A stretch of 64,000 nt of DNA, from assembly GCA_009192285.1 (NCBI GenBank), contig WBVU01000021.1, positions 402,995-466,994 of the forward strand, given 5' to 3'. The DNA is from Morchella semilibera. Its lineage: Eukaryota; Ascomycota; Pezizomycetes; Pezizales; Morchellaceae. The notes under the pieces are model-generated. The model made no database searches, was not told where the DNA came from, and worked only from the letters and a program-made list of their open reading frames with translations. Of this stretch, positions 9,323 through 19,470 are shown piece by piece; positions within the stretch are counted from its first letter, which is position 1, and each line of letters starts with the position of its first letter. The translations under genes and the position numbers were made by a program.

Positions 9323-12033
9323 CTCACAGGCACCCCCGACTTCCGCTGGCAAACAGGGTAACAACAGCCTGGGCTACGTTGAGAGTTATAAGTTTCTCTA
9401 TAGTATGTTGTGCGACTGAACGAACAAACCTAATGAACCCCTCTCGCGGAACATAGCTCTCTCAGCTGTCTTTTCCCGAGCTTGTGTACCATGCAAAATT
9501 GCAGAAAGCGCCTGATTCTAAATAAAGAAAAGAGCTGTAACCCTAACTAACCCTAACTAACCCTATTATCGGCTTGCACTTCTAGTGAACGAGGATCAGA
9601 TATCAAGGCTCCCCTCTCCATCCCGTCTTTCGCCAAGGGGGCCCCGGAACAGGGTTATTGGCAGGTCAGGGGCGCTAATAAGCGGGGATCCAAACCATTA
9701 AACCCGGGCTTAGTTCGAGCTAGGCTCAAGGCGAGGCCTTTGGGCTTTGGGCCGGGCATGGTGGTATTTTAAGCTCGGGCTAGCCCCTTCGAGGCCTTGC
9801 TACAGGTAGGGTGGCCGCGCAGGCAGTCGCGCAGGCAGCGGCGGAGGCATATGCGCCATTAGCCCACTCAGGCGTACATACTTTCTATCAGCACCATGCC
9901 TAAGGCTACATGTGGCATGCTCTGAAGTACATCGAGTACAGGAGAGCATCTGGTCTTTCTGTCAAATATCAATCCAAAGATGTCAATTGCCATGCGTCAT
10001 ATAGAGGAGTAAAATTCACATAGAGATCTAGAAACGAACAAAAGCGGTCTCGCGCAAGGCACCATTTCCCATATCAGTTTTGTGCTCGCCACTGTGACGT
10101 CATTTTACCCGCTAAAAGTGCGTCAAGGTTCTACCATGACCGTTTATCTGTCGAAAGGTACATATCTGCTCGCCCAGATATTTGGTCATATCGCTGATAT
10201 GAATTAAGTGGCCGTCCTTCGTAGGGGCGCAGTTGCTCCCTGTGCTCTCTGAGCCATCGCGCCTCCATAGAGGCGACAAAGCACGGGGTCTTTTGTTGGG
10301 AGGATAACTTATGAACTGCCTTCCAATATCTAGTACAATGCTATCCTGTATATCGGGATATATCGTCAATCCAAGAATCTTACCTATAAGATGTATTCTT
10401 ACCCTAGTCCGGGGAGGCATTATTACATTTTATTATTTGCAACCTTTCCCTGGGTAATACCGACTTTGGCTCGTTTCGTTGAGACACTAGTTGGTTGGTG
10501 GTCGTGGAAGACTGCTAATTAACGCAATCAGGGTCACTCTTGCCTACTGAACAAAATCCGGACCTTTAAGATACACAGATGTAGACTCTGCACTAAACAC
10601 TGACATTACGGAAAATGAACCACATATAGTTTAAGTTACTAAATATCAGGTTTACAATGGGTTTAAAATATACCCTATTATGTTTGGGTTAAACAGTAGG
10701 GGCCGAGGACACACAATATATCAACTGCAATTAACTCCACCCAACGTATATTCCACCCGATATAGAGACAAATACATCGTCTATGTTTATCCACGGGATT
10801 CAAGTCTACCCTGATTTATTTTAATGAAAAGGAAATTATATTTTTTAGAAAAGGGTGTGGCTGGTGCGATTCATTACTTACCCCCAGTACTAGTACTATC
10901 TGTCTATCACAGTTTCTTAGTGATCATTTATGCATCCCTTAACGATTTTACCTACCTAGGTGTGCACTTAAAGGAAGTGATGAACTTTCTACACAGGAAT
11001 TCTTTTATAGGTTCTCTAGAGGAGTGGGGGTGTTTTTGAAATTAGAGTGTCAGAAATAAGACCTGGGCCATAAAAGGATCACTCACAATTTGGATAAGAG
11101 GCCACCACTAGCCTTTTGAGATCTCACATATAGCAAAAGGCATGTGCTGTATTGACTATCCAACATATGAGGTAATTGAATTTTTTCACGCTTAATGGGA
11201 GATGTTGAGAATAGTTGTGTTGTATCCGGCGTATACTACTTAAAGCTATAAATCTTTCACAGGACTACGACGCCCTCCTTTGTTTAAACTCAATAGAGCT
11301 AGGATAGCGGTGAAGTTGGTTAAACAGCAACTTTATAGCGTGCGCTTATGTGGAGATATCATTTCAGGGGATTTAGAAACTCAAATGAGTTCTCACATCT
11401 AGTTCTCTATGCGCTACCTTCAATTATTCTCAGGCACCTGGGAATCTGGCAGCCTTTCTTGCAACCGTCCAGGAAGTTGGTCCCAAAAGAGAGAACCGCC
11501 TGTCGGTGGGCCTAGATGCCAGAGGATTTTGTTATTCCATTTCCCTACTTAGCGAATTCCTTGTTGAGCGAGGCTTCACATGCGGATATTCCTTGGCTGC
11601 TTGTTTGGTGGCCTGCTTTGCGTGGCAGGCGGTCGATTATCGCTAAGCAGGAAAAGTGAGCTGAATAGCCCTAGCCAACCCTAACCGGCCATAGCTAGCC
11701 TAGCCCTAATTAACCCTAGCTAAGTAACTACATGTAGTTGTAGGGGGTTCGGACACCGAATTAGCAGCTTTGTTCGTGCTCCTGGAATTATGGTAGCCCT
11801 ACATTTGTTATCTATTACTGAAGTACGACAAGTAGATACCAAACATAGCTTAGGAACATAGTTTCAAAATCATGCCTTTGGACCGTATTATCTCAGAATC
11901 CATGTTTATAAGAAAATATCAAGGACTGGACATCTCTGCAAGACCTAAAACACCCTTTGCACTCTCGCATACCTGCTAAAGGAGAAAGGCATTATCATTA
12001 CTCTACATACTAGGTCCACAGTGATACGAACCC
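9323..12033. other. Gene-free stretch with telomere-like motifs
   Basis: No supported gene. A short CCCTAACTAACCCTAAC tract lies at 9541-9564, and a degenerate CCCTAA-like patch at about 11665-11725. Composition is otherwise unremarkable. Confidence 0.5.
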
Positions 12034-13659
12034 TTAGTTAGAAACCATAGGAATCTCCCCCTGATTATTTCTTATCTTAGTATCAGCACCCCATCCCACC
12101 AATAGCCTGACAATATCTGCCTGCTTGTCGCGCGCCGCGGCGTGCAATGCTGTGTCTCCGTTATAATCTACAGCGTCGATCGGAGCATCATGTTCCAGGA
12201 GGGAACAAATAATATGAGTATTCCCCATGGTAACTGCGGTGTGTAGAGCAGTTCTATAGGAGACCATAACGTCAGTTTTATAGCTCCATCCAACAAAGAG
12301 CTGCCTATGCGGATGAAACATAGCTTGGGTCAACAGACCTGCCTAAACTATCCTTCCTGTCTGTTCCTGCACCAAAGAGTAATAGAGTCGATACTATCTC
12401 TTCTCGCCCCAATTTCACAGCGCGCTCCAGAGGGTACTGTAATTGATTGTCTTGTCCATGCACATCAAACCCACGGCGAAGTAAGGTGTGCACTTCAGCT
12501 GTTTGCCCCCTGCTGATGGCATCATGAAGCACACATTCAGGAACCGGGTCGGTCAGAGGAGGAGGCCCTTGGGGTATGGGTGGAGGAGCGTCGGTAAGTG
12601 TACGACCAGTAATATATCTAGTTCTTTTCTCACAACTATTGATAGAACCTGGGATGTAATCGTCGACTTCTCGGAGGGATGTGGAGGTAATATTCTGGGG
12701 AGAGAGGTTGGGGTTTGGTTTCAATGGTTTACACCCAGCGACCGGCAGGCTGAACACTGAGTCGTTTGATTGGTGACTGAGAAGAGAGAATTTCTCCGTC
12801 TGGGCCCAATCACTGTCAGTTGATAGCCAATTAGTAGATTCCGGTGTGCTCTTATATGGACGGGAACCAAGTAACTGTGACTCGAACGACAAGTGGAAAG
12901 GTGACCTTTTTGATGATATCTGATTGTTTTTGCCTGTCGATGTGACGCCCCCTTTACAACTCGTTGTGCTTGGATATCTCTGCGGTGTCATAGACCTAGC
13001 CTCTGGAAATGTGTAATTATCAGAGGCTATTAGGTAGGCATGGTCTTCTTCTAACGATGTCTCTCTATCGTGAGACCTGTCGGAAGTTCTATAGAATGAG
13101 CTATTCCTATTTTAATCTTAAAGGATGTGTGCTTAGATGCTTACCTCGTAAAAACATTAACCATCAAGGTTAGAGCCGAGTTTTGGTCCTTTAGCTGATC
13201 AAGAGTTCTGTGGTGTTCTCTTGACCTCAAGATCCACCATATACGCTCGCGTGGTTTCATTTTCCTTGGTCCTTTGGGGCCAGGCACCTCCGGAAGCACT
13301 GGTTCTGGGTTTTTGCAATTTTTCTCGGCTTGCGCAGCGTACGTGTCGTTTCGTTGTTTAGCTTGAATGATCATCGGAAGAAATCCCCGGTGCAGAGCCT
13401 CAAGTAAGGTTAAACTAACGGCAAGGGTACAGGATAGAAGTTCAATATCTGTAATGTTACGCAGCTCGGACCTGACTATCCACCTTTGAATTTGTTTGAG
13501 ACTCAAAGTAAAGCCGGTGATTACAATCTCGAGGTCTTTGGCGATATGAGGTGCGTCGATTGTGCTGGATATAAAATTGTGAAGTGCTGAGACTATGTGA
13601 TCTCCGAAAGCGAGCAGTGAGCTGATCATGCCAGGATCCACTACGTAGTCCATCTCCAT
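12034..13659 (-). CDS. Ankyrin-repeat protein with fungal PigL/Helo-like N-terminal domain (490 aa)
   Basis: The gene has three exons on the minus strand: 13659-13145, 13076-12339 and 12253-12034. Introns 13077-13144 (68 bp, GTAAGC..CAG) and 12254-12338 (85 bp, GTCTGT..TAG) restore one frame of exactly 491 codons. The second splice rebuilds a canonical ankyrin unit start, G-R-T-A-L-H, across the junction. Residues 10-170 resemble the N-terminal domain found before NACHT or ankyrin modules in fungal STAND-like proteins, ending with a basic W-I-L-R segment and the helix Q-N-S-A-L-T-L-M. The middle is Ser/Pro-rich and probably disordered. Residues about 353-490 are four ankyrin repeats, with GDTALHAAARDKQADIVRLL the clearest. 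There is no NACHT domain. Family knowledge suggests a protein-protein interaction or self-recognition role; the exact function is unknown. Confidence 0.82.
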
Positions 13660-13978
13660 AGTAGTTGAATTTGGATATGTTGAAATAGAAGGAAGCTCGG
13701 TGATATCTTTTCATGTTATTAGCGAGCGTTTCTAGGGAAAAAAATCAGGGGTAGCCGCCCACGTATAGGAGCGAAGAGTAGCGAGAACCTTTTTGCTCAC
13801 CACAAAGAGATCGATCAGTGGGACGTATTATATAGTGTCTCGAGCGCCCGAGCTAAAACGAACTTGGGGGGGAACAAACTGGCTGTAGTTGTGAGAATAT
13901 ATCGACGTCCCCGCGTGGTACTGCGGGTGTTGCTAAGGTCATGACAGTGCGGGCGCATCGCACCATAGCAGACCTAAC

Positions 13979-14098
13979 TCTAGGGCAACGACGAAAACAC
14001 AGGTCCCAGGATTAGATACCGGCCTAAGCGCCTGTGCTTTGTCCGCCAAAAATCCCTATTCGTCGTTTAACCTGTTTCGTCGTTGTCCCCAGGGTGCT
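13979..14098. repeat. Inverted repeat with GGGCAACGACGAAAAC arms
   Basis: GGGCAACGACGAAAACACAG at the left faces CCTGTTTCGTCGTTGTCCCC at the right, about 120 bp apart. The same arm sequence recurs at about 60154-60713, so this is a dispersed MITE-like family. Confidence 0.65.
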
Positions 14099-14546
14099 CT
14101 GTCCGTTTGCATAAACCCGGGCACTTAGGGCAAAATGACCAAGTCGTATGCATCAGCTAAATGCGGGAAAGGACACAGCGGAACTCTGAGAAATTTGACA
14201 GGTCATATGCCTAAAATCCAGGGTTAGGTCTTTTCATGCAAAGATCCTGGTAGTCCCCCCTCGACCTTGCAGCTGAGTACTCTTCGAATTGGTCAAATGC
14301 CAGCACCTTGCAGCCGAGCAGACTAATCAGGCCAAAAGCACCTTGCAGAGGCACCGCAAAAGTCCGTTCAATAAGACTGTTCTTACGGGTCCATGGCATA
14401 AGCCATAGGAAAATGGTGTGGCTTACACTGGGAACCTGCAAAAAGAGACTGGTCTTACCCAGCGGACCTTTGCGGTAGCCCGATCATCCGATGGGACTCG
14501 TACAACACATGGCGGGTACCGCAGAGTCGCGAGACCAGCAGGGGTA

Positions 14547-14754
14547 TCTGATAGACGGTCAGTTCAAATTACAACCCGAGACACTTAAACCCCTTATGGC
14601 AACGTGACGAATATAACGCTCAATAAGTCTGAGCTGTAGTTTCCAGCATGCGTGACCATTTGTGACACCTTTTCAATTCTGTGCGCTTTTTATAGCACGG
14701 TTACTAGAAAGGGTTTAAGTGTCTCGTTGCTATTCGGACTGACCGTCTATCAGA
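14547..14754. mobile_element. TA-flanked MITE, family A, copy 1
   Basis: The arms are long inverted repeats of about 48 bp starting TCTGATAGACGGTCAGT and including GAGACACTTAAACCC. Both ends are flanked by TA (14545-14546 and 14755-14756), the duplication left by Tc1/mariner-type transposases. It is non-coding. A second copy is at 43690-43884 and a solo arm at 14903-14950. Confidence 0.75.
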
Positions 14755-14902
14755 TAGGCCAGTCTTTGAACGCCAACATGTAAGTTTTGGTGTAGGTATC
14801 GCGAATACCCCCGTGTTAGTGGCTAGGGAAGCTGGGTCCGTTGGGTCATTGGGTTTCCGGCGATTAATTGCCTAATATAGTAATTATTTAATTATTTCAC
14901 TA

Positions 14903-14950
14903 AAAAGGGTTTAAGTGTCTCGTTGCCATTTAGGCTGACAGTCTATCGTA
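14903..14950. repeat. Solo arm of MITE family A
   Basis: The sequence AAAAGGGTTTAAGTGTCTCG and the following GGCTGACAGTCTATC match the right arm of the element ending at 14754. No partner arm is present. Confidence 0.6.
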
Positions 14951-17004
14951 GGATATGAGTGCCAGCGGGTAAGGTGCGTCCGGTTACACCTACTTAGTTA
15001 CAGCCACTCTACCCACCAAAAGCCCCAAGAGAAGACTTCCGCAGCCAGTTACCAATGATGCCCCGAATCAATAAAGAATAAGATCGATGGCTTACGTTCT
15101 TTATTCATGAACTATACAAGTCATCTCCGGCCTTCGGCCGGTCGGAATAATAAAATCAAGTCTAAAAATGACAGGTCATCTTGCTGGGCCACCTGCTGGG
15201 CCACCCTGGAATCAGGATCTCCATATACCACGACCTACTATTCGACGCCTATGCTACCGGGACCGCTGGACGGCACCGATACACCTAGGATACCTGGGGC
15301 GGCATCGATGGCACTGGGGCATCTAGGATATACGGGAGAGCATCTAGGATCTAGTCGATATGCATTTTTGGGTCTGCAGGTTAGTATATAGGGCACGCAA
15401 CACTAAGAGGCATATGGATGATGCGCGCAAGGTTGTTGCTTCACTCTCAATTGCATAGGAATTACTTTATTCTCATTTGCAGAGGGAGGAGTTGCGGGAT
15501 TGCGAAGTATGCACCTGATCGGGGTAGGGACTTAGGGAAGGCTTGCGGGATCGATTAGGAGATGTATACCAGGTTGATAGGAATACTTGTCTAACGGGTG
15601 CGAGGTCGGGGTTCAGGGGCGGGAGCAAGGATAGGCTCGAGGACGAGGAGGGGACGAGAGCGGGGGTGGGGACAGGTTCTACTCTGGATACGCCGGAGTC
15701 GGGACGGGTTCAGGTTCCCAAAGATCAAAGATATCTCTAAGAGCGCAAGGAATTGAATCGGGAAATGACTCCCTCTTCCGCCTAAACTGTGCGGCGGGTA
15801 ATGTGTGTATGAAAAGTGACCAGCTGTGGAAATGAATCAAATTACTATGTAGAAAGGCATCTAGAAATGAACCCTAGGTGTAAATAGACACATTTATTGA
15901 GCATGTATCCTAGAGATATATCTAGCAAAATGTATTATACAATTATAAAACCACCGGAGGTCGAACCTGCATCATTTTTAATTTTCACAAAGAAATTACA
16001 CCAGCCCGCCCAGCAACGAGCGCGGCTCATCAGCGAACATTGCCCACCACCTTTCCCGTTGCAACGAATGCTACCCATCAAATTTTGGTGTATGCTCGTT
16101 GAAGGGCCGCGCTCTCTGATGGGCAAGCTGGTCTATCAGCTAGGCCACACCTTGATCAGATATTATTATTTGCTGGTAAAAACGAAAATAAAATTTTATG
16201 TATTAAGAAATGTGTAAAGGAAAGTGTGAGGAAATGGATAGGGAAAGGCATCCTGGAAATGAATCCACAGTCCCATTTCCAAGAGAGGTTCCCCAGAAAT
16301 GAATCTTTTGATTCATTTTTTCTTTTGCAGGGAAAGGCATCGTTTGATTCACTTCCAGGTTTATTAGAGTGGGAGTTCAATTCTTTCTTTCGTTTTTTCG
16401 AGCTTAGGTTTTGGAAGAAAATCCAGGCACCGTAAATGTTTCAAATGGAACTAAGGATTTGGTTTGGATCGTTTCCCATAGTAAAAGGTGCCTTTTCTCT
16501 CTGTTTGATCGCTTTAGGTGATACATTGGCCATGGGTGATTCATTTTATATAGAAACATAAAAGCGAAAGTAGTGCACTTTTCGATATATTCATTTGTAT
16601 AATTGATAGAGTGGTAAACCACAAGACCTAGGCCAAGTTATATAGAATATTTATACTCGAGCCACAAAAAGGGTCATAATGTTAATATCAGGTGATAGTT
16701 TAATGGATTCCTCCGGAAATATACCTGCCACTGTAAGTGAATTACTGGTGTCATGTACCTCGAGGGTCCTCAAAGTGATGCAGCGGCGACTAACTTCGCA
16801 GCTACTGGCCACCGTGCGCAAGAGTTGGGGAGTGATTGGATTGCATCAGGCGGATCTATATAATAATAGTAAATGGGAATACAAATGGAAAAATATACTG
16901 GGTCTAGTTTTGATGGTCGCGACACCAGAATAGATATTGAGCTCGTTGCATCACTTTAAGGACCCCCGGGGTACACGTCAAGATACCCCTAGGTAATGAA
17001 TCAT
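14951..17004. other. Gene-free stretch with tRNA-like boxes
   Basis: No supported gene. On the minus strand, an A-box-like TGGCCTAGCTGATAG (16147-16132) and a B-box-like GGTTCGACCT (15967-15958) lie about 165-190 bp apart, much further than in a tRNA gene. This may be a SINE-like relic. Diverged copies of GGAAATGAATC words recur between 15755 and 16350. Confidence 0.4.
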
Positions 17005-17640
17005 TTAGTTAATCTCCCTGAATTGTTCTGGCTGTAATAGATGTATGCTGGTGGCTGAAATGAATAGCATCGCTGTGCCAAAGGCCGTGCCCACGAGCCA
17101 GTCCCAGCGGTAGCATACAACACTGCATAGAAATGGAATGTAATGGATTATTCTGGGGATAAGGCGATAGGTTCCGGAAATAGAAAATGTACAGTATATT
17201 AAGTCTTCAGTGAAGACTGGAATAAGCTTAGAGGAGAAAAAGCGATAGGAGCGTAATATACGCTTCATGACTGAAGAAGGCTGGGATTCCTCCGTCAAGT
17301 TGGTTTATGTTTTATTCAATGGACCCCTTGATCCTGTGGGCCTTTGACTGCAACAACTTGCGCGCAAAAGATGTTTCCGGGTTTGGGCGAATAGTTAGGA
17401 TCAAACGACCACAACATATACATATTTTGAGCATATGAGAGCCCAGCAACACGGATCACAGATATTTACCAGCGCATCCAAGCCTATAGCTACTTCCCTA
17501 CGATAAGAGATTAGTAATTCCGCCTTACAATGGCAATGTTCCCAAGGTCCGCGTCCCAAATTGCATCCTAGTAGACCCACGCAATATTCTAGGGGGTACT
17601 GGGGTGTGTTCCGGCGCATATCTCGAACGTAATGAGTCAT
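17005..17640 (-). CDS. Possible small two-exon membrane protein (148 aa), tentative
   Basis: I do not recognise this gene by name. Two minus-strand segments read like protein: exon 1 at 17640-17470 (ATG start, Cys-rich, ending A-I-G-L-D-A-L) and exon 2 at 17280-17005. The second holds hydrophobic stretches, Y-I-P-F-L-C-S-V-V-C-Y-R-W-D-W-L-V and G-T-A-M-L-F-I-S-A, that could be membrane helices. A GTAAAT donor and a CCCAG acceptor join them in phase over 149 codons. The proposed intron (17281-17469, 189 bp) is longer than the other introns here, so the model may be wrong or the gene may be a relic. No paralog was seen in the window. Confidence 0.3.
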
Positions 17641-18004
17641 CCCTGCAAGGCTTGGAAAACGACCAGGAAATGAACCATAGTCCTTATATAATAGTTAAGT
17701 GGAAAAGAATCACCAATTAATGTTTGGACTAATAATCATCAGTCATCAAGTGCCTGCAGGGAAACGGATCCGGGAAAGGGTCAAAGCCCAATTATATGTT
17801 TCTCAATTTGAAAAATTCCCTTTAAAGTTTCAAATAAATCAACACACACAGTTCATAGGGCTCGAGCATGGGGACGTCAAACTATGAATTAGGTGTAATC
17901 CACTAGTCTATAGGTTTATGATCCTGCCCAGCAGATGTGGTTCAGGTATGTATCAAAGGTGTTTTCTGTTTTCAGTTGCCCTGTGGTACATCCGGCCCAC
18001 CAAG

Positions 18005-18563
18005 AGTGTTTAACTTAAACACTATTTGTTTAAAGCAGTGTTTAACTTAAACCATGGTGTTTAATCTAAACACTACATATCGGGTAAGTGTTTGTTTAAA
18101 CTACAAAATTTGTTTATTCAAACACTACATTGTTTATTCAAACACTACATTGTTCATTTAAACACTACATTGTTTAAGTTAAACACTTCATTGTTTGAAT
18201 AAACATTGATATTGTTTGTTTAAACACTACATTTTTTGGTACAAAATGTAGTGTTTATTTAAACAAATGACGGTGTTTAAGTTAAACAATACTGTTGTTT
18301 AGATAAACACTACAAATTCGTTAGCTGGCAGTGTTTAAGATCAAACACTGCACATAGTTTAAACAAACACTGCACATGGTTTAAATAAACACTGCAATAT
18401 GGACTCAAAAATGTAGTGTTTAAACAAACAACATATTTCCTTGTAGTGTTTATCGGCGGCAAAATTTATTTAATTAAACACTCTGTTGTTTAAGTTAAAC
18501 ACTGCATATTTAAACACTGCATATATATTATATTTAAACACTGCATATTTAAACACTGCATAT
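18005..18563. repeat. Left subterminal palindrome array of the CACTA element
   Basis: Dozens of GTTTA/TAAAC half-sites are arranged as direct and inverted copies, typically AGTGTTTAA then N then TTAAACACT, with TGTTTATTCAAACACTACAT variants. In En/Spm such repeats are the binding sites of the TnpA-type protein that brings the ends together; that role here is inference. Confidence 0.88.
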
Positions 18564-18763
18564 ATATTGAGCCCCCCCAAGAAACACCACGCGCGCATGC
18601 ATGTTTTAATACCTATATCTATAGCTACATCGATGCATCTCCGTCCTTTCCTACATTCTCATCCTCATACATCTCACCCTGCAGGCCTGCGCCTGATCGA
18701 TCATCCATTCACGTACCCAACAGCTCTATATTATATATATATCGACGTACCTTTTTTGTCACA

Positions 18764-19249
18764 ATGTCGGATCTAGCTACTACCTCAAATGATGAACGCC
18801 CAACTAGCGGCAGTGTCGGGATTGTTTGTAAGTACCACACCTTGTATAATATATCTAGATGTCGATTCAAGTCATGATCAGTCCCCATATTCTAATTGAT
18901 CTCGTTGTTTTATAACTTAGACGTCGGAGAAAGCCTCTACCCGGCAATGCCTTTTCGCACAGGGGAAATGTACCGTATCATCACCGCTATGTCCACCGAA
19001 TATGTCCCAACCAAGGGAGCTCAGCTGCGTGTTCGCTTGAATGGCACCACTTTTCTTTGTGGCTGGGTTAGGAAGGACGACTACGCCGACATCATGCATC
19101 ATCTTGAAGCTGGGAGAAAGGTTCGTGGTAGAGTCGTCGATAGAGAACATTGGTGGTGGGGTACCGTTAGTTGCTTTTGGGGCAATATGGATTGGGAGGT
19201 TTACGGAGTCGAGGCAGAAGGAGTACAGGAACAAGCGCAAGCCGTTTAG
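18764..19249 (+). CDS. Small orphan protein of the CACTA element (130 aa)
   Basis: There are two exons, 18764-18827 and 18921-19249, joined across a 93-bp GTAAGT..TTAG intron to give exactly 131 codons. The upstream ATG gives an N-terminus of about 21 residues before the splice; without the splice the second exon would lack a good start. The product is soluble-looking with Trp clusters near the end (E-H-W-W-W-G-T-V) and alternating hydrophobic strands, which might suggest a small beta fold. I do not recognise it. It is the first gene after the left subterminal array and on the same strand as the transposase, so it is probably an element gene rather than a captured host gene. Confidence 0.65.
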
Positions 19250-19470
19250 CTATTAGCTTTATCTAGTAGCCCTACATGTAGCTATTTAGTTTCCTCGGTC
19301 CGGTACGCAGCTAGTTCTGCAGAGCCTCAATTAAGCACATGGTTGTACCTGCATCTCGCTTAAATTATCACGTGATACACAAGCGATTTCATTCGATTCG
19401 ATTCCCCGCTTTACAGCATGATTCCATGCAAAGTACGTACATCTACACACATTACATTGCATTGGCCATC

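Noticed and set aside
9541-9564. True telomere or chromosome end
   Set aside because: Only a few degenerate units, with normal sequence continuing on both sides.
18005-18563. Regular short repeats that could be read as a CRISPR array
   Set aside because: The units are variable palindromes without constant spacers, the DNA is eukaryotic, and a mirror array lies at the other end of a CACTA transposon.
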